Below are positions 1-13,898 of a stretch of 64,000 nt of DNA, piece after piece. The position numbers were made by a program, and so were the translations under genes. This DNA is from CBDCVA01 sp965222935 [NCBI: Candidatus Latescibacterota bacterium] (GTDB lineage Bacteria; Latescibacterota; CBDCVA01): positions 620,001 to 684,000 of the forward strand of contig CBDCVA010000002.1 of NCBI GenBank assembly GCA_965222935.1. The letters are read 5' to 3'. How positions within the stretch are numbered: the first letter of the stretch is position 1; each line of letters begins with the position of its first letter. Under the pieces are notes generated by a model. That model was given only the letters and a program-made list of their open reading frames with translations, was not told the DNA's origin and made no database searches.

Positions 1-106
1 CCACGCCAGCGTAACGGCGGCGCGTGCCGCCCAGCACCCGGATGCACATCGCTCGACGGGCACCGCTGTTGTCCGCGACGCGACACCGCGTCTGTTCTCG
101 GATCAT
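1..106 (-). CDS. rplN: 50S ribosomal protein uL14, N-terminal part (runs off the window)
   Basis: Only the first 35 codons are present. Reading left from an ATG at 106 the protein begins [17 protein letters not shown] and continues with an ICxRVLGG-type stretch, which matches the conserved start of uL14 (VADNSGA, then RVLGG). uL14 binds 23S rRNA near the sarcin-ricin region and contacts bL19 and 16S helix 14. It follows rpsQ by 12 nt, the usual place in the S10/spc operon. Confidence 0.93.
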   Translation of the reverse strand, partial: MIREQTRCRVADNSGARRAMCIRVLGGTRRRYAGV

Positions 107-118
107 CGCCCCAGGTCC

Positions 119-385
119 CTACGAAATGGCCTGCGTGATGACGCGCACGAGCCGCCACCGCTTGGTCCTCGACAGAGGCCGCGTTTCCATCACTTCGACG
201 ACGTCACCCACGCTCGCACGGTTCTCCGGATCGTGCGCCACCAGCCTGCCGCGACGCCTGTAGACCCTCTCATAAAGCGGATGTCGCAACAGCCGCTCCA
301 CCATCACTACGACGGTCTTGTCCATCTTGTCGCTCACGACGCGACCCATCCGCGTCTTTCGCCGACCGCGTTCGCCCTCGGACAC
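119..385 (-). CDS. rpsQ: 30S ribosomal protein uS17
   Basis: This 88-residue protein contains the uS17 core: GxVVSDKMDKTVVV near residues 14-27, then HPLYERVY and a basic C-terminal half with GDVVEVMETRPLS. uS17 is a primary 16S-binding OB-fold protein of the small subunit body. The start is a GTG 5 nt after the rpmC stop, which fits translational coupling. The N-terminus carries about ten extra charged residues (SEGERGRRKTR) before the core. Confidence 0.95.
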   Translation of the reverse strand: MSEGERGRRKTRMGRVVSDKMDKTVVVMVERLLRHPLYERVYRRRGRLVAHDPENRASVGDVVEVMETRPLSRTKRWRLVRVITQAIS

Positions 386-390
386 CTCGT

Positions 391-657
391 CTATCCTTCC
401 ACCGTCTCAGGCGGGCTTTCCGCCTCTTCCCGCCTAGTGGCCCCCGCCAAGGGTCTCAGACCCAGCGCGTCCTCGCGCAGGATCGTCCGCAGGCGCGCCA
501 CCTGGCGCCGCGCGTGGCGCACTCGCAACGGATCGTCGAGTTGACGCGTCGCGAGTTGCAGCTTGAGATGACCCAACGCCTCCAGACCATCGTGGAGATC
601 GCGCTCAACCTCATCGCGCGACCTCTGTCTCAACTCATGGGATTTGGGTTCAGGCAC
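391..657 (-). CDS. rpmC: 50S ribosomal protein uL29
   Basis: An 88-residue helical protein with the uL29 pattern: SHELRQRSRDEVERDL, then KLQLATRQLDDPLRVRHARR and a run into RLRTILRE. uL29 sits at the polypeptide exit tunnel, where it helps dock the signal recognition particle and trigger factor. It is longer than the usual 60-70 residues because of a loose C-terminal tail of about 18 residues. It lies between rplP and rpsQ as in most S10 operons. Confidence 0.94.
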   Translation of the reverse strand: MPEPKSHELRQRSRDEVERDLHDGLEALGHLKLQLATRQLDDPLRVRHARRQVARLRTILREDALGLRPLAGATRREEAESPPETVEG

Positions 658-704
658 CGCTTAGCGCTCCTCTATCTCCCCAATACCATCACCCTAAAAA
701 CGCT

Positions 705-1118
705 CTACGCGGAATCGCGCTCAAGGCAGCGGGTCCTCATGGGCAGCTTATGTCCCGCCAGCCGAATCCCCTGTTGCGCGAACTCGCGCGAGACACCCTC
801 CACCTCGAAGATGACGTGCCCAGGCTTGACGACGCAGACCCACTGCTCGGGCGCACCCTTGCCCTTGCCCATCCGCGTCTCCGCGGGCTTCTTGCTCACT
901 GGCTTGTGCGGGAAGACCCGGATCCAGACTTTCCCGCCGCGTCGGATATGACGCGTCAGGGCGACCCGCGCCGCCTCGAGTTGGCGGTTCGTGATCCAGC
1001 CCGGATCGAGGACCTGTAGGGCATATTCACCGAAGACGACGGTGCTCCCGCGCCAGGCGGTGCCCTTGGTTCGGCCGCGGCTTTCCTTGCGATGCTTGAC
1101 CCTTCTCGGCATCAACAT
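705..1118 (-). CDS. rplP: 50S ribosomal protein uL16
   Basis: 137 residues, the standard length. It starts [11 protein letters not shown] and shows [50 protein letters not shown] and the [17 protein letters not shown] loop typical of uL16. This protein organises the A-site region of the 50S subunit and is needed for tRNA accommodation. A second ATG two codons downstream (1112) is an alternative start; the longer form matches the family. It lies 29 nt after rpsC. Confidence 0.96.
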   Translation of the reverse strand: MLMPRRVKHRKESRGRTKGTAWRGSTVVFGEYALQVLDPGWITNRQLEAARVALTRHIRRGGKVWIRVFPHKPVSKKPAETRMGKGKGAPEQWVCVVKPGHVIFEVEGVSREFAQQGIRLAGHKLPMRTRCLERDSA

Positions 1119-1147
1119 GGCGACACAACTCCCCTACAACCCGGCTT

Positions 1148-1792
1148 TCACTTGCTGATGTTCCGTCTATCCAGAATCTCACCGTTGCAGATCCAGACCT
1201 TCACGCCAACCGTGCCGCTGCCAGTGAAGGCCGTCAACCGCGCGAAATCGATGTCCGCCCGCAATGTGTGCAAGGGCACCCGACCGTCGCGCTGCTGCTG
1301 TACACGCGCCATCTCCGCGCCGCCCAGCCTGCCGCCACAGCGAACGCGGATGCCCTCGGCGCCCGCGCGCATGGTCGAACTGACCACCTTGCGCATCGCC
1401 CGGCGCGTGCTCACCCGCTGCTCGAGTTGGCGGACGACGTTCTCCGCAACCAAGTAGGCGTCCAACTCCGGGCGCTTGATCTCCTGGATGTTGACCTGGA
1501 CGTCCTTGTTCGTCAGCCGTTTAAGTTCTTCGCGCAGCCGATCCACCTCCACGCCCCGGCGACCGATGACAATGCCGGGCCGCGCCGTGTGGATGTTGAT
1601 CGTCACTCGCTCGGACGCCCGCTCGATCGTCACATCGCTGATCGCGGCCCGCAGCAGTCGCTCTCGGATGTACCGCCGCAGCATGACGTCTTCTTTGAGC
1701 AGGTTCCGGAAGTCCTTTTCGGCGAACCACCGCGACTTCCAGCCCTTCACCACGCCCAAGCGAAACCCTAATGGATGCGTCTTCTGGCCCAC
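1148..1792 (-). CDS. rpsC: 30S ribosomal protein uS3
   Basis: 214 residues with the uS3 layout: [12 protein letters not shown] at the N-terminus, the KH domain with [18 protein letters not shown] near residues 70-90, and the C-terminal [12 protein letters not shown] segment. uS3 lines the mRNA entry channel and contributes helicase activity. I chose the GTG at 1792 because GGGAG lies about 6 nt upstream and the product then begins like other uS3 proteins; a longer in-frame reading reaches back to 1855 but overlaps rplV. Confidence 0.96.
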   Translation of the reverse strand: MGQKTHPLGFRLGVVKGWKSRWFAEKDFRNLLKEDVMLRRYIRERLLRAAISDVTIERASERVTINIHTARPGIVIGRRGVEVDRLREELKRLTNKDVQVNIQEIKRPELDAYLVAENVVRQLEQRVSTRRAMRKVVSSTMRAGAEGIRVRCGGRLGGAEMARVQQQRDGRVPLHTLRADIDFARLTAFTGSGTVGVKVWICNGEILDRRNISK

Positions 1793-1812
1793 GTATACTC
1801 CCTCGCCGCTGA

Positions 1813-2163
1813 CTAAGTCAGCGCCTCGTCGGAGACCACGATGTGCACGTGGCAACTCCGTTTGCGGATGCGGCTCGCGCGTCCGTATGCCCTCGGGCGA
1901 AAACGCCGCATCGTGCGCCCCTCATCCACGCGCGCCTCAACGATGCGGAACGCCTCCGGTGAGACTTGAGCGCTCGTCTCCGCCGACAGGGCATTGGCCA
2001 CGGCCGATCGTAGCGTCTTCTGCACCGGACGCATCGCGCCCTTCGTCGAGAACGTGAGGATGCCCAGTGCCTCCTCTACGGACTTGCCTCGGATCTGGTC
2101 CACCACCAGGCGCACTTTGCGGGGCGACGAACGGAGATGCCGCAAGATCGCTCGACCGCGCAT
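1813..2163 (-). CDS. rplV: 50S ribosomal protein uL22
   Basis: 116 residues. [24 protein letters not shown] matches the uL22 N-terminal domain, and the C-terminal half has [24 protein letters not shown], the beta-hairpin that lines the exit tunnel and is contacted by macrolides. No deletion in the hairpin (the usual erythromycin-resistance change) is visible. It lies between rpsS and rpsC. Confidence 0.96.
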   Translation of the reverse strand: MRGRAILRHLRSSPRKVRLVVDQIRGKSVEEALGILTFSTKGAMRPVQKTLRSAVANALSAETSAQVSPEAFRIVEARVDEGRTMRRFRPRAYGRASRIRKRSCHVHIVVSDEALT

Positions 2164-2174
2164 CGCTCGTCCTC

Positions 2175-2468
2175 CTAGCGCACGCTCACGCGGGTTCCGC
2201 GCTCGGTGAGCCGGCCGCCGTGAGATCGGAAAGTACGCGTCGGCGCGAACTCCCCGAGCTTGTGCCCCACCATGTTCTCGGAGACATAGACCGGGATGAA
2301 TTTGTTCCCGTTGTGGACCGCGAGCGTGTGGCCCACGAAGTCGGGCGCGATGGTCGAGCGCCGCGCCCAGGTGCGGAGCACGCGTTTCTCTCCCGTCCGA
2401 TTGAGATCGGCAATCTTAGCCGCGAGCTTGGGCTCCACGTACGGCCCTTTTTTCAACGATCGTGCCAT
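2175..2468 (-). CDS. rpsS: 30S ribosomal protein uS19
   Basis: 97 residues, starting [15 protein letters not shown] and containing [29 protein letters not shown] and the [13 protein letters not shown] signature. uS19 is in the head of the 30S subunit and contacts the A-site tRNA and uS13. Length and order (between rplB and rplV) are as expected. Confidence 0.97.
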   Translation of the reverse strand: MARSLKKGPYVEPKLAAKIADLNRTGEKRVLRTWARRSTIAPDFVGHTLAVHNGNKFIPVYVSENMVGHKLGEFAPTRTFRSHGGRLTERGTRVSVR

Positions 2469-2492
2469 CGCCTATCGCCCCCTGGGACCCCT

Positions 2493-3317
2493 CTAAGACC
2501 GCCGACGCCGCATAATGAGCCGATTCGACTTGGAACGCTTGCGCGTCTTGGCACCCTTGGTGGGCTTGCCCCAGGGCGTGGTAGGGTGCCGCCCGCCGGA
2601 ACTCTTCCCCTCGCCGCCGCCGAGGGGATGATCCACGGGGTTCATCGCCACACCGCGCACGTGGGGGCGCCGCCCCAGCCAGCGCGCTCGCCCGGCTTTG
2701 CCCATGCTGGTGCTGCGGTGATCACTGTTCGAGACAGCCCCCACCGTCGCGCGGCATTCCTGCCGCACCAGCCGTATCTCACCCGAGGGCAATCGGAGCT
2801 GAGCGTAACCCCTCTCACGGCCCATCAACTGCGCCTCACCGCCCGCGCTACGGACAAGCTGACCGCCACGACCGGGAATCAACTCGATGTTATGGACCGG
2901 CACACCCGGCGGGATGCGCAAAAGCGGCATGCAGTTGCCCACCCGCACATCGGCCTCCAGGCCCGAGGCCACCCTGTCATCCACCTTGAGACCATCGGGG
3001 GCCAGGATGTAACGTCGTTCGCCATCGACGTAAACCAAAAGCGCGATATGCGCGGAACGATTGGGGTCGTACTCGATGGAAACCACGCGCGCCGGCACGC
3101 CATCCTTGTTCCGTCGAAAGTCCACCTCCCGAATCCGGCGCTTGTGCCCACCGCCTCGGTGGCGTGCTGTCATACGACCCAGATTGTTGCGCCCACCGCT
3201 TTTCGCCTTGCCCTTGGTGAGCGACCTCTGGGGCGAACTCGATGTGATGTCACTGAAGTCCGGCGTCACCGTGGTGCGCAACGACGGCGTCTTCGGTTTA
3301 TAACCCTTCACGGCCAT
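2493..3317 (-). CDS. rplB: 50S ribosomal protein uL2
   Basis: 274 residues. It begins [14 protein letters not shown] and contains [19 protein letters not shown], the [22 protein letters not shown]-fold segment and the C-terminal [21 protein letters not shown] loop with the conserved histidine near the peptidyl-transferase centre. uL2 is one of the oldest 50S proteins and is needed for subunit joining. Positions normally invariant in the HPxGGGEGK motif are intact. Confidence 0.97.
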   Translation of the reverse strand: MAVKGYKPKTPSLRTTVTPDFSDITSSSPQRSLTKGKAKSGGRNNLGRMTARHRGGGHKRRIREVDFRRNKDGVPARVVSIEYDPNRSAHIALLVYVDGERRYILAPDGLKVDDRVASGLEADVRVGNCMPLLRIPPGVPVHNIELIPGRGGQLVRSAGGEAQLMGRERGYAQLRLPSGEIRLVRQECRATVGAVSNSDHRSTSMGKAGRARWLGRRPHVRGVAMNPVDHPLGGGEGKSSGGRHPTTPWGKPTKGAKTRKRSKSNRLIMRRRRS

Positions 3318-3359
3318 ATGTTCGGTCTTCCTCCGAAATCTCGTAGTTCGTCCCCGGAC

Positions 3360-3653
3360 CTATGCGCCTTCGAAGAAATCTAGACTATCCCCTTCGCGCA
3401 GCGTCACGATAGCGCGCTTTCGGTCGGGGCGTGTGCCGGTAAATCGGCCCAAACGCTTGGGCTTACCATGGATTTTCAGCGTACGGACCTCCACCACGCC
3501 GACGCTGAAAAGCCGCTCCACGGCCCGTCTGATCTCGTGCTTGTTCGCGCCCGTCGCCACCTCGAAGACATACCGGTTGCCATCGTTCTTGAGGCGCGTC
3601 GTCTTCTCGGTCACCACCGGCTTGTGGATGATCTGCTGGGCGGACTTCCTCAT
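3360..3653 (-). CDS. rplW: 50S ribosomal protein uL23
   Basis: 97 residues beginning MRKSAQQIIHKPVVTEKTTRL, with NRYVFEVATGANKHEIRRAVE and VRTLKIHGKPKRLGR, the usual uL23 pattern. It sits at the tunnel exit and docks trigger factor and SRP. Its ATG at 3653 overlaps the rplD stop in an ATGA, so the two are translationally coupled. An upstream in-frame extension lies inside rplD and is not used. Confidence 0.95.
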   Translation of the reverse strand: MRKSAQQIIHKPVVTEKTTRLKNDGNRYVFEVATGANKHEIRRAVERLFSVGVVEVRTLKIHGKPKRLGRFTGTRPDRKRAIVTLREGDSLDFFEGA

Positions 3654-4315
3654 GGCGCCCCCAACCGTGCATCCAGCGACGCCAGCCCCGAACGCGTGAA
3701 GATCACCAGTTCGTGCATGAGCACATCGTACGCCGAAGCGCCGGTCGCAAGCGCCGTACGGACGTTCGGCAGGTTGCGGGCAGACTTGACCACGTTGGGC
3801 TGACCCTCCTCCAAGTAAAGGATCGCCCGGCGCCGCCCCACACCCCATGCTCCGAGCAGCTCGACCATGCGCTTCGTCCTCGGCTCGGCGAAATCCAGAT
3901 CCTCCACGACCACTACCGCGCCCTCACGCGCACGCACCGAAAGCGCCGACCGCGCTGCGAGCTTCCGCACCTTTGGCGACAAGCGCTTCACCCTGTGGAG
4001 TCCGTGCGGGCCGTGGGCAACCCCACCGCCCACGCGCACCGGTGAGCGAACACTCCCCATCCTCGCGCGGCCCGTGCCCTTCTGCCTGAACATCTTGGCT
4101 GTGGACCCTCTGACTTCACCGCGCGTCTTCACGCGCTTGGTGTGCTGGGCGCGCCGATCCCAGTGGGTCACGACAGCGCTATGCATGGCCGCCGCCGAGG
4201 GCTCGATGCCAAAGATCCCCGCGGGGAGGGTCATCTCTCCCGCAGACACCCCGTCGCCGCCCAGAACCTGAACCGTCGGTCCTTCGTTCGCGCTCATAGC
4301 CGCCCGCGACCTCAT
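3650..4315 (-). CDS. rplD: 50S ribosomal protein uL4
   Basis: About 221 residues. The family core is clear: THWDRRAQHTKRVKTRGEVRGSTAK, then KGTGRARMGSVRSP (the tunnel loop) and the C-terminal VVVEDLDF...KTKR-type helix. uL4 lines the exit tunnel and in some bacteria represses the S10 operon. Two starts are possible: ATG 4315, which forms an ATGA overlap with the rplC stop, and ATG 4297 (MSANEGP). I list the coupled one; the internal site has a GAGG about 12 nt upstream and may be the true start. Confidence 0.93.
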   Translation of the reverse strand: MRSRAAMSANEGPTVQVLGGDGVSAGEMTLPAGIFGIEPSAAAMHSAVVTHWDRRAQHTKRVKTRGEVRGSTAKMFRQKGTGRARMGSVRSPVRVGGGVAHGPHGLHRVKRLSPKVRKLAARSALSVRAREGAVVVVEDLDFAEPRTKRMVELLGAWGVGRRRAILYLEEGQPNVVKSARNLPNVRTALATGASAYDVLMHELVIFTRSGLASLDARLGAP

Positions 4316-4923
4316 CCCGACTCTTGCTTCACGATGCGCACGAGGCCTCCGCGAGCACCGGGGATCGCGCCCCGCACCATGACGATCCCAGGGCCCGGTT
4401 CCACGCGCACGATAGACAGGCCCCGCACCGTCCGCCGAACGCCGCCCATGCGCCCGGCCATCTTCTGACCTTTCCACACCCGGGCCGGGCTCGCACTCTG
4501 GCCGATGGAACCGGGTAGCCGCTGCGTCTCGGCCCCGTGGGTCTGCTTGCTGCCAGCGAACCCGTGGCGCTTGACCGTGCCTGCGAAGCCCCGGCCCTTG
4601 GTCTCGCCGATCACCCTGACGATGTCGCCCACCTCGAAGACATCCGCACCCAGCGCCTGGCCAGGCTTATACTGCTCGGGCTCATCCACGCGAAACTCCG
4701 CCAGAACCGGTTTGCGCGTCCGGCCGCGGCGCCCTCGTTGGCTCGACTCGGCGCTGCCGACGTGCCCCAAGGCCATCACAACCGCACCATACCCGTCCCG
4801 TCCGTGCGATTTGACCCGCGCCACATGGTTGGTGCGCACATCAATGAGCGTAACGGGCGTGAGCGCGCCCTCGCCACTGAAGATCGCGGCCATGCCCAGT
4901 TTCCGGCCCAAAAGACCTATCAT
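4312..4923 (-). CDS. rplC: 50S ribosomal protein uL3
   Basis: 203 residues starting MIGLLGRKLGM, which is the standard uL3 N-terminus. The GRGFAGTVKRHGFAG segment and the extended central loop GSKQTHGAETQRLPGSIGQSASPARVWKG-type region identify it. uL3 folds the 23S 3' domain and its loop reaches the peptidyl-transferase centre. In-frame codons upstream to 4968 exist but give no family sequence. Confidence 0.95.
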   Translation of the reverse strand: MIGLLGRKLGMAAIFSGEGALTPVTLIDVRTNHVARVKSHGRDGYGAVVMALGHVGSAESSQRGRRGRTRKPVLAEFRVDEPEQYKPGQALGADVFEVGDIVRVIGETKGRGFAGTVKRHGFAGSKQTHGAETQRLPGSIGQSASPARVWKGQKMAGRMGGVRRTVRGLSIVRVEPGPGIVMVRGAIPGARGGLVRIVKQESG

Positions 4924-4942
4924 TCCCTGACGCTCCGTGCAC

Positions 4943-5251
4943 CTAAGTCTTGATCTCGACGTCAACACCCGCGGGCAGGTCGAGCTTCATGAGCGCGTCC
5001 ATCGTCTGCGGCGTCGATTCGTAGATGTCGACCAGGCGCTTGTGGATCCGAGTCTCGAACTGTTCCCGCGATTCCTTGTCGATGTGCGGGCCGCGCAGCA
5101 CCGTGTAAACCGACCGCTGCGTCGGCAAGGGCACCGGCCCGACGATCCGTGCGCCCGTGCGCCGCGCCGTCCGCGTGATCTCGTCGGTGGAGCGGTCCAG
5201 CGTGGCGTGGTCGTACGCCTTGAGGCGGATCCGGATTCTCTGCGCCGCCAT
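4943..5251 (-). CDS. rpsJ: 30S ribosomal protein uS10
   Basis: 102 residues: [42 protein letters not shown] and [17 protein letters not shown] are diagnostic of uS10, also known as NusE. Besides its 30S role it pairs with NusB in antitermination and with NusG to link RNA polymerase and the ribosome. Its ATG is the base next to the tuf stop codon, so the S10 operon here is a direct continuation of the str operon. Confidence 0.97.
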   Translation of the reverse strand: MAAQRIRIRLKAYDHATLDRSTDEITRTARRTGARIVGPVPLPTQRSVYTVLRGPHIDKESREQFETRIHKRLVDIYESTPQTMDALMKLDLPAGVDVEIKT

Positions 5252-6439
<1,188 letters not shown>

Positions 6440-6534
6440 GTTGCATCCCGCCTCCTCGAACCTTAGAGCACACCCACACCAGCCCGCTCGGACGCATGCG
6501 GGCCAGAGGCTCACACCCTCTCATCCGACGGCCC

Positions 6535-8697
6535 TTACGCCCCACCGCGGACCCTACGGATGAACGCCTCCGCTTGCTCCGGAGGCATCCCCGCGTATCG
6601 GGCAAACTGCATCGTATAAATAGCGCGGCCCTGGGTCAGCGACCGCAACTGCGTTGTGTAGCCGAACATCTCCGCGAGCGGCACCATTGCATTCACCACC
6701 TGGGCATCGGAGCGTGCCATGATGCCTTCCACCTTGCCGCGGCGGGCGTTCAAATCGCCTACGATGTCCCCGACGTACTGCTCGGGCATAACGATCTCGA
6801 TTTCCATCAGCGGCTCGAGCAGCACCGGCCTGGCCCGAGACGCGCCCTCGCGCAGCGCCATGGAGCCCGCCACCTTGAACGCCATCTCCGATGAATCCAC
6901 ATCGTGGTACGATCCGTCGATCAAAACCGCCCGCAGATCTACGAGCGGGTAACCCGCCACGACTCCGGCCCCCATGGCCTCTTGGATGCCCAGCGCGACA
7001 GCGGAGATGAACTCCTTGGGCACGACGCCGCCCTTCGTCCCGTCCTCGAACCGGAACCCGCTGCCTGGCTCGCCCGGCTCGAAGCGAACCTTAACGTGGC
7101 CGTACTGCCCGCGCCCTCCGGTCTGGCGGATGAACCGACCCTCGGCCTCCACGGCGCGGCGGATCGTCTCCTTATAGGCGACCTCCGGCCGGCCGATATT
7201 CGCCCCCACTCGGAACTCCCGGCGCAGCCGATCGATGATGATCTCCATGTGCAACTCGCCCATCCCCGAGACCAGCGTCTGCCCTGTCTCCTCCTGCGTC
7301 GTCACGCGGAAAGTGGGGTCCTCGTCCGCGAGCCTGTTCAAGGCGGTGGCGAGCCTATCCTGATCCGCCTTCGTCTTCGGTTCGATGGCCACGCTGATGA
7401 CCGGTTCGGGGAAGCTCATCGCCTCCAGCTCGATCGGATTTGCGGGGTCGCACAGCGTGTCACCCGTGGTCGTTTGCTTGAGCCCAACGACCGCGGCAAT
7501 GTTGCCCACCTCCAGACCCTCGGCCTCTTCGCGCTTGTTGGCGTGCATCCAGAGGATACGGTTGATTCGCTCCGTCTTCCCCAGCCTCGGGTTGAGCACC
7601 CGCACGCCCGCATCGAGCCTGCCCGAGTAGACGCGGACGTACGTCAGCCGCCCCACGAACGGGTCCGCCGCGACCTTGAACGCCAGTGCCGCAAATGGGG
7701 CCCGATCCATTGGCGGCCGCGAGTGGGTCTGACCCGTCTTGGGGTTGACGCCACTCTCATCGGGCAAATCAAGCGGTGACGGGAGATAGTGAACGACCGC
7801 ATCGAGCAGACTCTGGATACCCTTATTGCGGAAGGCGGCACCGCAGAGCACCGGAAAGACCTTGGCAGTGAGTGTCGCGCGTCGAATGGCCCTGCGGAGC
7901 AAGTCGGTCGGGATCTCGTCACCGGCGAGGAAACGCTCCAAGAGCTCGTCGTCGCATTCGGCCACCGCCTCGAGAAGCATCTCGCGGGCGCGCTCAGCCG
8001 TGGGCCGCAGGTCGTCGGGGATGGGGCCATCGTCGAAGGTGGCGCCCAGGCTCTCCTCGTGGAAGATGCGCGCCTCCATCGTGACCAGGTCCATGTGCCC
8101 GACGTGCAGGTCGCCCGAACCGATGGGAAGCTGGACCGGGACGAAGGTGTTGCCCAGGCGCTCGCGCATCATCGCCACCACGCCATCAAAATCAGCGCCC
8201 GTGCGGTCCAGCTTGTTCACAAAAGCCAGCCTCGGCACGTTGTAGCGGTTCGCCTGACGCCAGACCGTCTCCGATTGCGGCTCCACACCGCCGACTCCGC
8301 AGAAAATACCGATCGCCCCGTCGAGCACTCGGAGCGATCGCTGCACTTCGGCCGTAAAGTCTACGTGGCCTGGCGTGTCGATGATGTTGATTCGGTAGTC
8401 CTTCCAGAAGCAGGTCGTCGCGGCTGCGGTGATTGTGATGCCGCGCTCCTTCTCCTGATCCATCCAGTCCATCGTCGCCGCGCCTTCGTGCACTTCGCCC
8501 ATCCGATGCACGCGGCCCGTATAATACAGGATGCGCTCGGTCGTCGTGGTCTTGCCCGCATCGATGTGGGCCATGATCCCGATGTTCCGAGCGCTGAGGA
8601 GCCGCGACCGGATCGCCGAGTCAGCCTGTGTAGATACATCAAGATCTGGGGCCAGCGTCTCCACATCAACCCTCATCTGGGAAGGCGTATCTACCAT
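6535..8697 (-). CDS. fusA: Elongation factor G
   Basis: 720 residues. EF-G catalyses GTP-driven translocation and, with RRF, ribosome recycling. AHIDAGKT (P-loop) is at 43-50, followed by DTPGHVDF and [10 protein letters not shown], and domains II-V are complete up to [17 protein letters not shown]. The ATG at 8697 overlaps the rpsG stop by 7 nt but lacks a clear ribosome-binding site; ATG 8676 is another option. With the first start about 36 residues precede [15 protein letters not shown], where most EF-G proteins have about ten. Context: rpsL-rpsG-fusA-tuf, the classical str operon. Confidence 0.95.
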   Translation of the reverse strand: MVDTPSQMRVDVETLAPDLDVSTQADSAIRSRLLSARNIGIMAHIDAGKTTTTERILYYTGRVHRMGEVHEGAATMDWMDQEKERGITITAAATTCFWKDYRINIIDTPGHVDFTAEVQRSLRVLDGAIGIFCGVGGVEPQSETVWRQANRYNVPRLAFVNKLDRTGADFDGVVAMMRERLGNTFVPVQLPIGSGDLHVGHMDLVTMEARIFHEESLGATFDDGPIPDDLRPTAERAREMLLEAVAECDDELLERFLAGDEIPTDLLRRAIRRATLTAKVFPVLCGAAFRNKGIQSLLDAVVHYLPSPLDLPDESGVNPKTGQTHSRPPMDRAPFAALAFKVAADPFVGRLTYVRVYSGRLDAGVRVLNPRLGKTERINRILWMHANKREEAEGLEVGNIAAVVGLKQTTTGDTLCDPANPIELEAMSFPEPVISVAIEPKTKADQDRLATALNRLADEDPTFRVTTQEETGQTLVSGMGELHMEIIIDRLRREFRVGANIGRPEVAYKETIRRAVEAEGRFIRQTGGRGQYGHVKVRFEPGEPGSGFRFEDGTKGGVVPKEFISAVALGIQEAMGAGVVAGYPLVDLRAVLIDGSYHDVDSSEMAFKVAGSMALREGASRARPVLLEPLMEIEIVMPEQYVGDIVGDLNARRGKVEGIMARSDAQVVNAMVPLAEMFGYTTQLRSLTQGRAIYTMQFARYAGMPPEQAEAFIRRVRGGA

Positions 8698-9161
8698 CGG
8701 TAGTGCGCGAAGGCGCGGTTCGCCTCCGCCATGCGATGGGTGTCCTCGCGGCGTTTGTACGCCGAGCCATCCCGACGCGCCGCGTCCATGAGTTCGTTGG
8801 CCAACCTCTCAGCCATCGTCTTGTCAATCCGGCCTTTAGCGGCGTTGATCAGCCACCGGATCGCCAACGCCTGTCGCCGCCCCGACCGCACCTCGATGGG
8901 TACCTGGTAGGTCGCCCCACCCACGCGCCGCGAGCGGACCTCCACCACAGGCTTGACGTTCTCGACCGCGCGCTGGAAGGTCTCCAATGCTTCTTTACTC
9001 GTGCGGTCTTCCATAATGTTCATCGCGCCATAGAAGATGGCTTCCGCCACGCTCTTCTTACCCTGCCGCATCAGATTGTTGACAAACGCCGTCGCCAGCA
9101 CGCTTCCGTACCGGGGATCGGGCAGCAACTCCCGCTTCTCAACCCGTCGCCTTCGTGGCAT
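8691..9161 (-). CDS. rpsG: 30S ribosomal protein uS7
   Basis: 156 residues: [70 protein letters not shown] and the C-terminal [10 protein letters not shown], all standard for uS7. It nucleates assembly of the 30S head and touches the E-site tRNA. It lies 12 nt after rpsL and its stop codon is inside the start region of fusA. Confidence 0.97.
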   Translation of the reverse strand: MPRRRRVEKRELLPDPRYGSVLATAFVNNLMRQGKKSVAEAIFYGAMNIMEDRTSKEALETFQRAVENVKPVVEVRSRRVGGATYQVPIEVRSGRRQALAIRWLINAAKGRIDKTMAERLANELMDAARRDGSAYKRREDTHRMAEANRAFAHYRW

Positions 9162-9173
9162 CGCTCAAACGCC

Positions 9174-9548
9174 CTAGCCCTGCGGCTTCTTGGTCCCGTA
9201 CTTGGACCGCCCGTTCCTTCTATCTCCTACCCCCGTGGCGTCCAGAACGCCCCGGACGATGTGGTAGCGAACCGACGGCAAATCTTTGACGCGGCCGCCT
9301 CGGACGAGCACGATCGAATGCTCCTGAAGGCTGTGGCCCTCACCGGGGATGTAAGCGGTCACCTCGTAACCTGTGGTCAGCCGGACGCGCGCGACCTTCC
9401 GCAATGCGCTGTTGGGCTTCTTAGGGGTCATGGTCCACACGCGCGTGCATACGCCCCGCCGCTGCGGACACTGGTTAAGCTGCCGCACCTTGCTCTTTTT
9501 CACGGCTTTCTTACGACCCCTGCGTATCAACTGATTAATGGTCGGCAC
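9174..9548 (-). CDS. rpsL: 30S ribosomal protein uS12
   Basis: 124 residues, standard length. It has the decoding-centre motifs [18 protein letters not shown] and [23 protein letters not shown]. The lysines linked to streptomycin resistance when mutated (E. coli K42 and K87) and Asp88 of the methylthiolated loop are present; the residue after the PxDLP proline is Ser where most bacteria have Gly (VKDLPSVR). The start is a GTG at 9548 preceded by GAGGT about 9 nt upstream. A strong promoter lies just upstream, inside the short rpoC-rpsL gap. Confidence 0.96.
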   Translation of the reverse strand: MPTINQLIRRGRKKAVKKSKVRQLNQCPQRRGVCTRVWTMTPKKPNSALRKVARVRLTTGYEVTAYIPGEGHSLQEHSIVLVRGGRVKDLPSVRYHIVRGVLDATGVGDRRNGRSKYGTKKPQG

Positions 9549-9590
9549 ATCCCCCCCTACCTCAGCGCGCCATTTACCGCGCAGACTAAT

Positions 9591-9619
9591 AGGATACCCT
9601 TCAAATACCTCTCTGTCAA
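9591..9619 (-). promoter_or_regulatory. Sigma-70-type promoter of the str/S10 superoperon
   Basis: On the minus strand TTGACA (9619-9614) and TATCCT (9596-9591) are separated by exactly 17 nt. The predicted start point lies about 36 nt before the rpsL GTG. The -35 box begins only 10 nt after the rpoC stop codon, and no terminator lies between, so str-S10 genes probably receive both read-through from rpoBC and new initiation here. Confidence 0.75.
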
Positions 9620-9629
9620 TATGCCAGTT

Positions 9630-13763
<4,134 letters not shown>

Positions 13764-13786
13764 TGAGATTCCTCCTCAGGGGGCTG

Positions 13787-13810
13787 GGCAGCCGAACGCT
13801 CCCGGCTGCC
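13787..13810 (-). promoter_or_regulatory. Hairpin in the rpoB-rpoC intergenic region
   Basis: GGCAGCCG and CGGCTGCC form a perfect 8-bp inverted repeat around an 8-nt loop, ending 15-20 nt before the rpoC ribosome-binding site. There is no T-run after it, so it is not a rho-independent terminator. It could be an RNase III-type processing site or a translation modulator that adjusts beta to beta-prime ratio; that role is inference. The rest of the 135-nt spacer holds nothing else recognisable. Confidence 0.55.
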
Positions 13811-13898
13811 TCGCGTTGCGCTACCGCATCCAAGGACCCTCTAAACATCATCGTTCCAAAGGACCATCTCTTTCCACTGAGGACAGGCGCCCCGACCC

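Noticed and set aside
2067-3383. A 438-codon open frame on the plus strand
   Set aside because: It spans antisense of rplV, rpsS and rplB and cannot be a real gene where three conserved ribosomal genes are intact.
6482-6503. Terminator between fusA and tuf
   Set aside because: GCCCGC/GCGGGC makes only a 6-bp stem with a 10-nt loop and no T-run follows; tuf needs transcription from fusA.
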